Below are positions 36,438-45,021 of a stretch of DNA of 64,000 bases, in pieces; the first letter of the stretch is position 1; every line of letters starts with the position of its first letter. The notes below the pieces were generated by a model. It made no database searches. It worked only from the letters and a program-made list of their open reading frames with translations, and was not told the DNA's origin. Origin of the DNA: JACDHG01 sp963811585 (GTDB lineage: Bacteria; Actinomycetota; Actinomycetes; Propionibacteriales; Nocardioidaceae); assembly GCA_963811585.1 (NCBI GenBank), contig CAWERR010000008.1, positions 868,001 to 932,000 of the forward strand. Reading direction: 5' to 3'. A program made the translations under genes and the position numbers.

Positions 36438-37223
36438 ATGACAAGCACAATTTCTCGACAGCGCTGGCCCCTGGCCGTAGGCGTTACGGCGCTGCTGCTT
36501 GGCGCTCTCAATGCGGCAGGTGGTGCACAAGCAGGCGCTCCCGCAACGTCTCGCCTTACCGCAGCGGCAACCCAGCAGACGCCACACAGAGCCCCACCCA
36601 TCCGCCCACTCCCTCCGCCCGGCCAGTTCGTCGGGACGATCGACAATCGTTACCTGCCAATGACCCCCGGTACGAAGTGGATCTACCGGGGTGGCACAAA
36701 CGGCGAGGAGCGAATTGTCGTCAGGGTGTTGCACCGGACCAAGCAGATCGAAGGGATCACAGCCACCGTGGTACGCGACACGGTCACGGCCGACGGTGAG
36801 CTGGCCGAAGACACCTTTGACTGGTTCGCCCAGGACCGGCGAGGAAATGTCTGGTACCTCGGAGAGAACACCAAGGAGTACGAGGACGGCGAGGTCGTGT
36901 CGACCGAGGGGTCATGGGAGACCGGTGTGGATGGCGCCAAGGCTGGGATCGCCATGCTCGGGCACCCAAGGGTTGGTATCCGTTACTGGCAGGAGTTCTT
37001 GCAAGGGGAGGCAATGGATATCGGGCAGGTCCTGGATCTGGCGCTGAGGGTGGCGGGTCCGGCTGGTCACTTCCGTCACGTCCTCATGACTAAGGACACG
37101 ACTCCGCTCGATCGCACCATCGTCGAACTCAAGTTCTACGCCCCACGCATCGGCGTAGTCAGAGAACTCGACCTCAATCCAGAGCAAGGAGGCGCCGATC
37201 TAATCCGCATGGTCAAGCCTTGA
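36438..37223 (+). CDS. Secreted protein of unknown function, two-component-associated
   Basis: ATG 36438 follows GAGGAGG. The 261-residue product has a signal peptide (WPLAVGVTALLLGALNAAGG, then AQA). A Pro/Ala-rich linker follows, then a conserved domain with PMTPGTKWIYRGG and DTFDWFAQDRRGNVWYLGENT, ending PRIGVVRELD. Such proteins occur often next to actinobacterial two-component systems, but no function is known. The lack of Cys or membrane helices after the signal suggests a free extracellular protein. Confidence 0.75.
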   Translation: MTSTISRQRWPLAVGVTALLLGALNAAGGAQAGAPATSRLTAAATQQTPHRAPPIRPLPPPGQFVGTIDNRYLPMTPGTKWIYRGGTNGEERIVVRVLHRTKQIEGITATVVRDTVTADGELAEDTFDWFAQDRRGNVWYLGENTKEYEDGEVVSTEGSWETGVDGAKAGIAMLGHPRVGIRYWQEFLQGEAMDIGQVLDLALRVAGPAGHFRHVLMTKDTTPLDRTIVELKFYAPRIGVVRELDLNPEQGGADLIRMVKP

Positions 37224-37356
37224 TGGCTACCGCAAAACCAGACCGTGAGTAGCCGAGTGAATACAGCGTGCGTCTGCTGTTGTGGCACCGAATAGGTGGG
37301 TCTAGCGTCACGATTAACGACATCGTCCATTGATGTCGCGAGAGAGGGGAAAACAG

Positions 37357-37923
37357 ATGAGTAACCGGAGAGGTCTCGCTTTGTGCGCCGCTGTGGCGCT
37401 CCTTGCGGGTGGTGGGGCAATCGTGAGCAGTGGGCTCTTGTCAGCCCAAGGATCGGCACCCAGCGCGGGCAGCAGCGATCACCGCGCGTGGCCAGTTTCG
37501 TCATCGCGCTCGCCAGCTGCAGCGGTGCGGACTGCCAGGTCCGAAGCGGCACGCGATGGCAGCAAGGTCATGACATTCGTGGAGGTCGTGAACCGAGAAA
37601 ACCTCGTCGATGTCGGAGATCCAGGCGACAGCCCCGGAGACTACTTCCTGTTCGAGGCCACGCTGAAGAACAGGGCTGGGACCAAGACTCTCGGCCGTGA
37701 CTCTGGACAGTGCACGCTCGGCGCACGGACGTTCATTTGTGAGGCCACGGCCCAAATTTTCGGCAAAGGCAAGATCACCGTCTACGGCGCCTTCTTCGGA
37801 GAGTTTGACCCCCGGATCGCGATCACGGGCGGAACGGGCGACTTCCGGGATGCAGGCGGGACGCTCGCAGTCACGGACGCCGCCCACGGCAACTCACTGC
37901 TCGTTTTCCAGGTGACCGACTGA
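37357..37923 (+). CDS. Secreted protein with allene-oxide-cyclase-like barrel
   Basis: ATG 37357 follows GAGAGGGG. The 188-residue product has an N-terminal signal peptide (ALCAAVALLAGGGAIVSSG). The mature part has DYFLFEATLKNRAG, CTLGARTFICEATAQIFGKGKITVYG and AITGGTGDFRDAGGTLAVTD (pieces only), the pattern of the dirigent/allene-oxide-cyclase-like beta-barrel found in secreted bacterial proteins. No catalytic role is proven for bacterial members. It is followed by a strong hairpin terminator. Confidence 0.72.
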   Translation: MSNRRGLALCAAVALLAGGGAIVSSGLLSAQGSAPSAGSSDHRAWPVSSSRSPAAAVRTARSEAARDGSKVMTFVEVVNRENLVDVGDPGDSPGDYFLFEATLKNRAGTKTLGRDSGQCTLGARTFICEATAQIFGKGKITVYGAFFGEFDPRIAITGGTGDFRDAGGTLAVTDAAHGNSLLVFQVTD

Positions 37924-37944
37924 CGCGCAGCCGACGAACGCACG

Positions 37945-37984
37945 GACCGCCTGCCCTTCTCTCTCGAGGGTTGGACAGGCGGTC
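37945..37984 (+). terminator. Hairpin terminator
   Basis: GACCGCCTG (37945-37953) and CAGGCGGTC (37976-37984) pair over nine bases, with two more pairs after one mismatch, 21 bases after the stop of the barrel-protein gene. There is no long T-run, which is usual in high-GC actinobacteria. Confidence 0.7.
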
Positions 37985-38180
37985 AATTCGACAGGGAGTG
38001 ACCTCCCAATTACGCGATGCAAATGTGCATCCTGTATTGGATCTGTCGCTGTAAGTAACGGTCCGAAAAATGACGAAACAAGCTCTGGCGCTGGCACGGC
38101 TCGATGGGCTAAACACGTATATAGCCCGCCGGCACCGATCGATTAGGTGGGGGGAAGTCAATCCCTTAAGGAGAGAGGCC

Positions 38181-38891
38181 GTGTACCGCAAGATTCTGGC
38201 TGTGGGAGCAGCCGTCGCGCTTACTCTGGTGACCGCCGGTTCGGCTTCGGCCGAAGGCAACGGTGGAGCCACCACCAACGCCACAAAGCTCCGTCTCGGG
38301 GGGCCTTACCATGGAGCCGACAGCACACCGTCCGCGTGTGGCTCAATCGCCTTCAAAGACGTGGGCACCAACGGCAACGATTCGCCCATCGACTCGAACG
38401 ACAGAGCCCTGGTGGCAGACATCTGTTCGGGAGACTTCGCCGAGGCGTACACCAACCGGGCGCTGCAGAACCGGAACCTGGCGACGCTGAAGAACGTCTC
38501 GTTCGACTACCTGACCTCCACGATCACCGGGGCCGGACAGGTCTACATCTTCGCACTGATGACCGATGGCGCTGTCGTGTTCCTCGACCCCGCTCACTGC
38601 ACCGCGCCCATCCAGTCAAGCTCCACCTGGTCACGCGCCGACTTCACCGGCGAGACCGACCTTGGTGCCTGCACTGTCTATGACGGCGCCAGCGTCCCCT
38701 ATACCTCCAACGGCACCCAGAGTGCCTTGCAGGTGTACGAAGCTGCGCACCCAGGCAGCATCGTGTCGATCACCGACATGGTGTTCTCCGGGTCGGCCAC
38801 TGTCGACCGCGTGGCGATTGGGACGAACAAGTTGTTCAACTTCTCACCCGTCAAGGCAATCTCGTGCCAGTTCAACGAGGTCCGCTGCTAA
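38181..38891 (+). CDS. Secreted hypothetical protein
   Basis: GTG 38181 follows AAGGAGAGAGG at the right distance; earlier in-frame starts are less likely. The 236-residue product has a signal peptide (KILAVGAAVALTLVTAGSAS, then AEG). The mature part is Thr/Ser/Asn-rich with four Cys that could form disulfides. I recognise no family. It may be a beta-rich extracellular protein. It stands alone between two strong hairpins. Confidence 0.7.
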   Translation: MYRKILAVGAAVALTLVTAGSASAEGNGGATTNATKLRLGGPYHGADSTPSACGSIAFKDVGTNGNDSPIDSNDRALVADICSGDFAEAYTNRALQNRNLATLKNVSFDYLTSTITGAGQVYIFALMTDGAVVFLDPAHCTAPIQSSSTWSRADFTGETDLGACTVYDGASVPYTSNGTQSALQVYEAAHPGSIVSITDMVFSGSATVDRVAIGTNKLFNFSPVKAISCQFNEVRC

Positions 38892-38923
38892 GACAGACGA
38901 GCGCCGTACGACCCGGCGCCTCG

Positions 38924-38976
38924 TGACGAGCACCGCCCGCCCTCTCGCTCGGGAGACGACGGGCGGTTTCTCGTCA
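38924..38976. terminator. Long hairpin between convergent genes, bidirectional terminator
   Basis: TGACGAG (38924-38930) pairs with CTCGTCA (38970-38976), and ACCGCCCG (38932-38939) with CGGGCGGT (38960-38967). It separates the secreted-protein gene from the convergent coiled-coil gene. Confidence 0.75.
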
Positions 38977-38989
38977 CCCCCGGTGCTGC

Positions 38990-39475
38990 TCAGGTTCGTG
39001 CAGGCGGCCGCTTGCGTGCTTCTGCTGCGTCTTTGCGGTCAATGGATGCTTCGAGCCGGTCGACGGCTGCGGAGACGCGGTCCTTGAGGGCGGCCTCACG
39101 TGCTTGGGCGTGCGGGCTGTCGTTAGCGAGCTTGGCCCGGTCTTCTTCCGACGCTAGGCGGTCGCTGTTGGAGTGCGCTCGGTCGTCCTGGGCGAGGGTC
39201 CTCTGGTCGGACGCCTTCGTCTCGGCGGGGCTGCCGGTGGAAACCTGGAGCTCGGCCACTCTGTCGTGCCTGTCAGCAGCTTCGTCGCGAGCGTCAGCCT
39301 CTTCGTCCCGTCGCTCTGCATCGGCCAGGATCTTGTCGACGTCGTCCTCTCGGAAGCCGCTTGCGATGTCGCGAGCGTCTGCCAGCGTGTCGCGGGCGTC
39401 GGCGATGCGGTCTCGCTGGTGCGCTGTCGCGTCGCGCTCGGCCGCTCTGTCGTCGTCGGAGTCATAGTCGTTCAT
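38990..39475 (-). CDS. Highly charged coiled-coil protein with RD/AD repeats
   Basis: ATG 39475 gives 161 residues made almost wholly of Asp, Arg, Ala and Glu. Short units such as ADARD and ERRDEEADARDEAADRHDR repeat with a heptad-like rhythm, indicating a continuous soluble coiled coil. There is no membrane segment or known domain. Its ATG overlaps the stop of a 58-residue gene (ATGA), so the two are co-translated. Similar low-complexity proteins occur in actinobacteria without assigned role. Confidence 0.72.
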   Translation of the reverse strand: MNDYDSDDDRAAERDATAHQRDRIADARDTLADARDIASGFREDDVDKILADAERRDEEADARDEAADRHDRVAELQVSTGSPAETKASDQRTLAQDDRAHSNSDRLASEEDRAKLANDSPHAQAREAALKDRVSAAVDRLEASIDRKDAAEARKRPPART

Positions 39476-39648
39476 CGCCACACGCCCTTTCCTAGAAGCA
39501 CTTCGTCGACCCGTCGCTGCGTGAGACGGGCGGCACTGAGCGTTGCGGCGATGATGACCTCGATCAAGAGGTCGGTCTCCGCGGCCACCACTTCGTCTTC
39601 AAACCGAAGACTGGTCGACGTTGGCTGCTCGTCTGGGAGCTCGACCAT
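39472..39648 (-). CDS. Small hypothetical protein, coupled to the coiled-coil gene
   Basis: This is a 58-residue frame from ATG 39648 to a TGA at 39472-39474 that overlaps the next start. The first part is acidic (LPDEQPTSTSLRFEDEVV). The rest is one amphipathic helix with ETDLLIEVIIAATLSAARL, then TQRRVDEVLLG, which resembles short dimerising proteins. Codon use and the ATGA overlap support it as a real gene. Confidence 0.6.
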   Translation of the reverse strand: MVELPDEQPTSTSLRFEDEVVAAETDLLIEVIIAATLSAARLTQRRVDEVLLGKGVWR

Positions 39649-39940
39649 TTGGTATCCGATCCGTCATGCCCGGCGCTGACTGCCGTGAAGCCAGATGCTG
39701 CTGCCTTGGGTCCGCCGGTCAGCGAGACGGATACCTGTTCGTGTTGACAAGGCATCAGCCGTGGAACGAGGGGGCGTCATTCGCTGTGAGTATCGAATTG
39801 CTTACCCAGAGTGTCAGCAGCAGGCATCGCGGTCAACGAGAATGCAGAAACTTGTGAGACCTCATCTGCGCCCCGGAGTACCGGCCAGTGAGCAGGTGTG
39901 CCATTGCGCGTCCACGCCGTTAGGGCAACGATGACGTTGC
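39649..39940. other. Intergenic stretch with no convincing gene
   Basis: Short frames on both strands lack coding character. A GTTGACA -35-like element at about 39743 is the only promoter-like feature seen. Confidence 0.5.
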
Positions 39941-40408
39941 ATGAGCGAGGCATTCATCGTCCAGCCGAGCATGGGACGGCTTCTGGACCTGGGCAGTTTC
40001 GAGGCGGTCGTTCTCGCAACGGCCGAACAGACGGCCGGCGCCTTCACTTTGTTGCAGACCCAGAGCGAGCCCGCCGAGTTCGGCCCACCTCTCCATATCC
40101 ACCGCGACGCGGCTGAGGCGTTCTACGTCCTTGAGGGCGAGTACCTCATGTTCATCGAAGAGAGCCAACAGATCTGTCCGCCAGGCACGTTCGTGTTCGT
40201 GCCACGAGGTATCCCGCACACGTTCAAAGTGACTTCCTCCAGACCCGGCAGAAAGCTGAACTTCTTCGCTCCAGCCGCGATGGTCGGATTCTTCGAGGAG
40301 CTGGCCGTCGCCGAAGCTGCCGGGCGCTCAACGCCGGACCTCCTGGAGGCCATCGCGCACCGAAACGCCATGGAGGTGCTCGGGCCGGTTCCCGACGCCT
40401 ATCTGTGA
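39941..40408 (+). CDS. Cupin-domain protein
   Basis: This 155-residue protein starts at ATG 39941. A single cupin spans residues 40-115: GPPLHIHRDAAEAFYVLEGE gives the His-X-His and Glu metal ligands, and FVPRGIPHTFKV gives the last His. The tail is helical. Such stand-alone cupins are often quercetin-dioxygenase-like. It is the last chromosomal gene before the integrated element. Confidence 0.85.
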   Translation: MSEAFIVQPSMGRLLDLGSFEAVVLATAEQTAGAFTLLQTQSEPAEFGPPLHIHRDAAEAFYVLEGEYLMFIEESQQICPPGTFVFVPRGIPHTFKVTSSRPGRKLNFFAPAAMVGFFEELAVAEAAGRSTPDLLEAIAHRNAMEVLGPVPDAYL

Positions 40409-40531
40409 GTCGAGGTCTCCGGGCGCGATGACCACGGGGCGTAGCGATGATCACGAGCACCCGGTAAGGCTGTGGCTACACAACGGAGGCACGGCCGCGT
40501 CAAATATGGCCTCTGACCAGGGAAAACACCT

Positions 40532-40578
40532 TTGCGCGCCCGGCAGGATTCGAACCTGCGACCGACGGATTAGAAGTC
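40532..40578 (-). repeat. attL: partial tRNA-Arg copy
   Basis: Identical to 50155-50201 except at one base, covering the anticodon-loop to 3'-end part of tRNA-Arg(UCU). The sequence to its right does not continue as a tRNA, so this is an attachment-site remnant. The flanks 40409-40531 and 40579-40723 hold no gene I can support. Confidence 0.9.
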
Positions 40579-40723
40579 TCTTTCAGCCTGAGTCGCTAAC
40601 CTGCGGCTACGCCACAATCAAGTGTGCTGAACAGCGCTTATGACTCTGAGGGGTAGTTTCCGCTAGTTCCCAGGTTTTCCGTCTGTCTTGTGCCCCTGGT
40701 GTGCCCTTGGCCCACCCGAGCAT

Positions 40724-41211
40724 CTACTCGCTTTGGAGAAGGGAACGTGCCGCAGCCTCATACGACGCCAACGCCGTCTGGCTAACGAGCGTCTCTTTGG
40801 TTGCTCCTTGGACCTGGGCGTCGATCGAGGCTCGCCGGAGAGCATCGGCCGGGGTGGCGACATCCGGGTAGAGGAGTCGCATCTGAGCGATCAGAAACCG
40901 CGCCTCGGAATGCGCACCGCTTATGTCATTGGCCGCAGCGCGCGACTTTCTCCTGGTATGCGTAAGCCAACTCCTGATCGTTCTCGCCCTCTGCGGCATG
41001 CATCCGACGGGCCGCGCGCTCGTGTGATACCGCCGCCGCAAAGAGCCGATCGGCGGCGCCCCAGAAGCGGGCCAGCTAAGCGCTACTTTCTCGCGGTACC
41101 TGTCGACCCGCTCAGCGTGACGGTTTGCAAGCCACTGCGCACCGATCGCAGCAGAAGCACCGATGAGAAGCCGCCGAGACCCGCGAGCAGGGTGACCGCT
41201 GCATCGCTCAT
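40724..41211 (-). CDS. Membrane-anchored coiled-coil protein of the element (frameshifted)
   Basis: From ATG 41211 the pieces read in order: a glycine-rich hydrophobic segment (LLAGLGGF, then IGASAAIGAQWLANRH), a charged helix (AERVDRYREKVAL), then ARRMHAAEGENDQELAYAY-like helix, and last LLYPDVATPADALRRASIDAQ and ASYEAAARSLLQSE. At least two single-base breaks must be assumed. The layout is one N-terminal membrane helix and a cytoplasmic coiled coil, about 160 residues. I recall similar proteins in actinobacterial mobile elements, of unknown role. Confidence 0.5.
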
Positions 41212-41223
41212 GACGGCATGGTC

Positions 41224-41429
41224 TCAGACCGCGCGAATGTCCTCGACCTCGAACCAGGCGAGCTTCCGCATCCCGACGTCGACGCTGTCGTGACGAACCC
41301 GCGCCAGCGTCCGTCGAGCCTCTGCCAGGCCCTCAACGTGCCGTCGTGCCAGCCGTCGTTGTGACGTACGACGACGAAGCTCGGTGGGTTGACCTGGCGC
41401 ACGTTGCCGCCTTCGCACGTTGCGGCCAT
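41224..41429 (-). CDS. Small hypothetical protein of actinobacterial mobile elements (frameshifted)
   Basis: ATG 41429 gives PSFVVVRHNDGWHDGTLRAW, then LDGRWRGFV; after one break, VGMRKLAWFEVEDIRAV ends at 41224. The repaired length is near 68 residues. The pattern, a short beta-rich domain with GWHDGTL and GFV motifs and a WF-E end, recurs in small proteins of integrative elements of this phylum. Function unknown. Confidence 0.5.
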
Positions 41430-41473
41430 ATCGGACCGCCGGATAGACGCGCCCGCTTTCTAGGCTCGACGGC

Positions 41474-42347
41474 ATGACCCTCGAGACGTGGGGGAACGCA
41501 CCGATTGGCCGCTAACTGGCCTGGCCGTGCTGTTCCTCGTCTGTTACGCCTGGCCGATCCTGGACCCTGACCTGAACGCAGAGTTCGCCGGCATCCTGCT
41601 CGTCGTCGGCATGGCCACCTGGGTCGCGTACGCCATCGACTACGCCATGCGGATCTACCTGTCCGAACATCGGCTCCGTTACGTGCGCCGTCATCTGGTT
41701 GATGTGGCCTTGCTGATCCTCCCGATGCTGCGACCGCTGCGGGCGCTCCGTGTCCTGCTGGTCCTTGGACACGTCAACCGGCAGGCGTCCGCGTCGTTTA
41801 GGGGACGCGCCACCCTCTACGTCGCCGGAGCTGTCCGCTGGTGGTGTTCGTCACGGCACTGGCCATGCTCGACGCCGAACGCGGCGCCGACGATGCGAAC
41901 ATCACCAACTTCTGCGACGCCATGTGGTGGGGCAGCACGACCATCACCACCGTCGGCTGCGGCGACCGGTTCCCGGTGACTGGTGAGGGTAGACTGGTGG
42001 CGGTAGCGCTAATGCTCACCGGGATCGCGCTGCTCGGCGTCATCACCGCCGCGCTCGCATCGTGGTTCGTGGAGCGCATCGGTGCCGTCGAGGCCGCGAA
42101 GAGGGCACTCAGCAGGATTTGGCGCGTGTTCTCGCCGAAGCTTGATGCACTACGCGAAGATGTGCGCGGTCTCACAGCGCGCCGATCCACAAGGTCACCG
42201 CTCCTCGGCGTTCCCGGCCATTTACGCGGTCGGTCTGGGAGACGTGGCGACGCGACAGCGAGGTTGGCGGCTTACGTCAGGTGGCACATCGGCGACGGGG
42301 TGACTCTACTGCGGTGGGTCGACTCGATCGACGTGCGGCCGGTCTAG
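41474..42347 (+). CDS. Voltage-gated-type potassium channel (two frameshifts, altered filter)
   Basis: ATG 41474 with one missing G in a G-run near 41490 joins ERTDWPLTGLAVLFLVCYAW. Four helices follow, the fourth being the Arg-bearing MLRPLRALRVLLVL, a voltage-sensor S4. One missing C near 41825 breaks the frame; beyond it come VFVTALAMLDAERG, the pore helix and the filter TTITTVGCGDRFP, then the last helix VALMLTGIALLGVITAAL. The usual filter is TVGYGD, so Tyr is replaced by Cys (TGC). The last 60 residues look unlike channel tails and may be out of frame. It lies inside the element as cargo near attL. Confidence 0.75.
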
Positions 42348-43162
42348 AAGCTCGCTTTCGGGTCCCTTCCAGGCAGCCCGACGACGGGCCTGCTCGGCCT
42401 TCCTCTCCGCTGCCTGTGCCGCGGCGGTGAGATGCAAGACGTCCGGGATCTCGAGGGTTCGGGCCACCTGGCGCAAGTAACTGCGGTGTCTCTGTGCTTT
42501 GCGCATCAGGTCGGATGCTGGGGCGGCACGTCATGGACGCAACAAACGTGCCACCAGGAGTCATGGTCGATCACTACCGGCTCCATTCGCAGTGTCACTC
42601 CCATGGGGTTGTCAGCGAGTTCGGCGTAGTGGTCGACAAGGAAGTCTGACGGATGTGCGTATGCGCTCATCGCCCGGTACAAGACATAGGCGTGCTCGCC
42701 GCCTGGGGTGGAGTGCTGAGCAGAGTTGTTGGAAGTTCTTTGCTTGTGCGTCTGCGATGGAGTCGATTTGGTCGTCATTGATGTGCATATCTGTGGTGCG
42801 CCCTCTTGAAAGACCTGGCTGGCCGAGGCTGCCATGGATCGGGAGAGATTCTTGCGCTGCAGATGTATCGTTTTGGAAGGCCGTGGGGAGCTTCCCGGCT
42901 TTGGGCCATCCACTGGGCTGTTAGAGCCGATTCGTGAGCCGGCACGAGAGGCATGGCTTCGAGGCATTTCCCAGTCTCGTGCAGATCAAGAATCACACTG
43001 CCCATTCGCAGGCTGTGTTGCGTGAGCGCGTGCACAATCGGCAGGTGGGCGGCGTTGACTACTCGATCGGTGCGAACTTCGAAAGGCTCGGGCTCCCGAT
43101 GTGATCGTGTCGACCATCTCGCGGCCGAGGTGAATGAGGTCGTCGGTCGTCAGCATGGCCAT
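42306..43162 (-). CDS. Hypothetical protein, possibly DUF5677-like (frameshifted)
   Basis: Pieces read in order from ATG 43162: MLTTDDLIHLGREMVDTI, FEVRTDRVVNAAHLPIVHAL, SVILDLHETGKCLEAMPLV, ESALTAQWMAQS, GGEHAYVLYRAMSAYAHPSD, a Trp/His-rich stretch and a basic tail (RKAQRHRSYLRQVA). At least three breaks are needed. The LVRAAYESALTAQW-like and YRxxSxxxHPS patterns recall helical proteins of the DUF5677 kind, some of which are suspected defence or HEPN-like proteins. The assignment is weak. Confidence 0.45.
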
Positions 43163-43322
43163 GGTGGAGACAACCGTATCCACAGCGTAGAAAGCGTGGG
43201 GCGCAGGCAGCGTCAACGGGTGAAAGGGGCGACCCCTCGACTGCCTTCCTCCCCCCGGTCGGCAAGTAGCCACACGAAATGAGCCCGGCCGGGAGTGGGC
43301 TTGACGCCCCACGCTCAGCTCA

Positions 43323-44484
43323 TCAGATCGCAGTCACCAGGCAGATCGCGGTCGGGTGGTGGATCGCCAGCGCCAGCCGAGTCTCAGCCCTGATAAGGGT
43401 CTGGTTGGCGATGAACTCGGTTGTTCCGCCTCGTACGGGGCGACCTCCACCGTGGGCGGCTGCCGGACGTAGGCGGTGGCTGCCGGCTTGAGGTTCGCCA
43501 CCAGTGCCGTGTTCTCCGTCATCGACTCGGACAGGACCACTGGGACACCCCACAGCGACGGCTTGACCGCCGAGACCGGGTCGCCGAGCAGGTACGCGCC
43601 GCCGCTCTCCTTGGCGAGCACGAGACCCGGCCGAGTACCGCAGTCCGTCGGGTGCATGACGACCACGTCGGGGTCGGTGTGCGAGGCCCCGACGCGGAGC
43701 GCAGCGAACGCTGCCGCGATGGCGTCGAGGTCGGTGCCTGCCGAGCCCACTGTCAGCACGTCCGGGTGTGCAGCAAGGCCGAGGATGTTCGGCGCGATAC
43801 CAGTCCCGGTGACCAGCGGCGCGTTTCGCGGTGGATGAGCCCGGACAGCATCTCGGAGCCGATGACTTGTTGGAACGTGTCGAAGTCGGCGATCACCTCG
43901 TCGTTGACGCGGGTGTAGTGGGCCAGCTTGCGAACCACGGCGGTTGCCTCGGTCCACACCGGCGTCGACTCGGGCTTCGCTGCTCCCTCAGCCACCGCGG
44001 TTGCTCCCGACGCGGCAGTGGTGCCGCTGAAGTAGTGAACCGACGGCGCCTCGGTGAGCTGCTGCGGGATCAAGTCGAGTACCCGCTGCTTGTCCGGAGG
44101 AACGGGAACACGTTGAGGTTGTACTCAGCAGAGCCAGTGCCGGCCATCGCGGCAGTCGACGAGGTGACAGCGGCCTTCACCGTGATCCGACGGTCCATCG
44201 CCCCGGCCTGGAGTTTCGATGAGCATGTCCTTCGTAAAGGTCATCTCGGCGGGACGGTCATCAGAGCTAGTGCGGGCACCGTCACCGAAGCCGCCCAGCT
44301 ACTTGAGGAACGACTTGGCTTCGCTGGTCTCGTGGTGAGTTTGGAGCCGGGTCACCTTGTCCATCAGCATCTTGAGGTGCTTGATCTCCCCGGCGGTGGG
44401 GGCGGTGCCCTTGGCGTCGAGGGTGTAGCAGTAACGCTCGACCCCGGCCGCGGCGGCCTCGAGGTCTTGGCGGGTTGTAGACAT
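43323..44484 (-). CDS. HK97-type phage major capsid protein (several frameshifts)
   Basis: ATG 44484 follows GGAGG. The start (RQDLEAAAAGVERY, then LKMLMDKVTRLQT) is the helical delta domain. Then come MDRRITVKAAVTSSTAAMAG, LIPQQLTEAPSVHYFSG, AKPESTPVWTEATAVVRKLA, RVNDEVIADF, LVTGTGIAPNILGL, PDVVVMHPTD, SGGAYLLGDPVSAV, LWGVPVVLSE and TLIRAETRLALAIHHPTAI. This is the full HK97 coat order, about 385 residues repaired. A hairpin at 43282-43301 may end the transcript. It forms the head shell, but no portal or protease gene is near, so any capsid would need helper-phage parts. Confidence 0.85.
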
Positions 44485-44529
44485 GGTGTTGCCTCCTGGG
44501 CAAACGAAAATATGGGGTCGCTGAAGACG

Positions 44530-44800
44530 CGACTGGGCGAGATCGCTTGCCGAGTGCTTGCCGTCCGGTCAGCGGGGGCCACGAATGGCTTAGCGGCGTC
44601 ACGGTGGGGCTACCCAGAACAACGACCAACACGCTTGCCACCGGCTTGCCGTCCGATTGAGCGGGATAGGCCACGAATGGCTTGCCGCGTCACGGTGGGG
44701 GCCGTAGGGGCGTTCCAACACGCTTGCCAGCGACTTGCCGGCTTCGTCAGCGGGGGCCACGAATGGCTTAGCGGCTGACTCAGCGGGGGCAGCGGGGGCG
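44530..44800. repeat. Three imperfect tandem repeats of about 90 bases, non-coding
   Basis: The core GTCAGCGGGGGCCACGAATG recurs at 44568 and 44746, and a variant with GAGCGGGATAGG at 44659, each followed by GCTTAGCGGC or GCTTGCCGCG. Each unit begins with two CTTGCC heptad-like motifs. Unit spacing is 91 and 87 bases, not a codon multiple. It lies upstream of the capsid gene and fills the 333-base gap without a gene. It could be iterons of an origin or a packaging site. Confidence 0.7.
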
Positions 44801-44817
44801 TTGAGCCCATCATACCG

Positions 44818-45021
44818 TCAGCCATCGTCAAGACCGCGAAGATACTCGTCGATCAGGTCGCGGTACGACGGACGTGGCTTATCCCGTTCCATCTGAAGCT
44901 CGAGACGCAAGATTGCCAGCGCGTCGTCGGCATCTTGGAGCGTCACGCCCTGCGCTATGGCGGCCTCCAGAGTGAGGTCGCCGGACAGCAGCGCAAGCAC
45001 CCGGTAGACTCTGTCGCTCAT
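44818..45021 (-). CDS. Small hypothetical protein, coupled to the terminase-like gene
   Basis: This 67-residue protein starts at ATG 45021, overlapping the previous stop (ATGA). It is helical and acidic: VYRVLALLSGDLTLEAAIAQ, DADDALAILRLELQ, then YRDLIDEYLRGLDDG. No family is recognised. One of the few unbroken frames of the element. Confidence 0.6.
   Translation of the reverse strand: MSDRVYRVLALLSGDLTLEAAIAQGVTLQDADDALAILRLELQMERDKPRPSYRDLIDEYLRGLDDG

Noticed and set aside
40428..40643. Short frame with GRIRTCDRRIRS over attL
   Set aside because: This peptide is the translation of tRNA-derived sequence, a common false gene.
44486..44831. Minus-strand frames with repeated LSHSWPPL peptides
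   Set aside because: They come from the non-coding 90-base repeats, whose spacing is not a codon multiple and which change frame.
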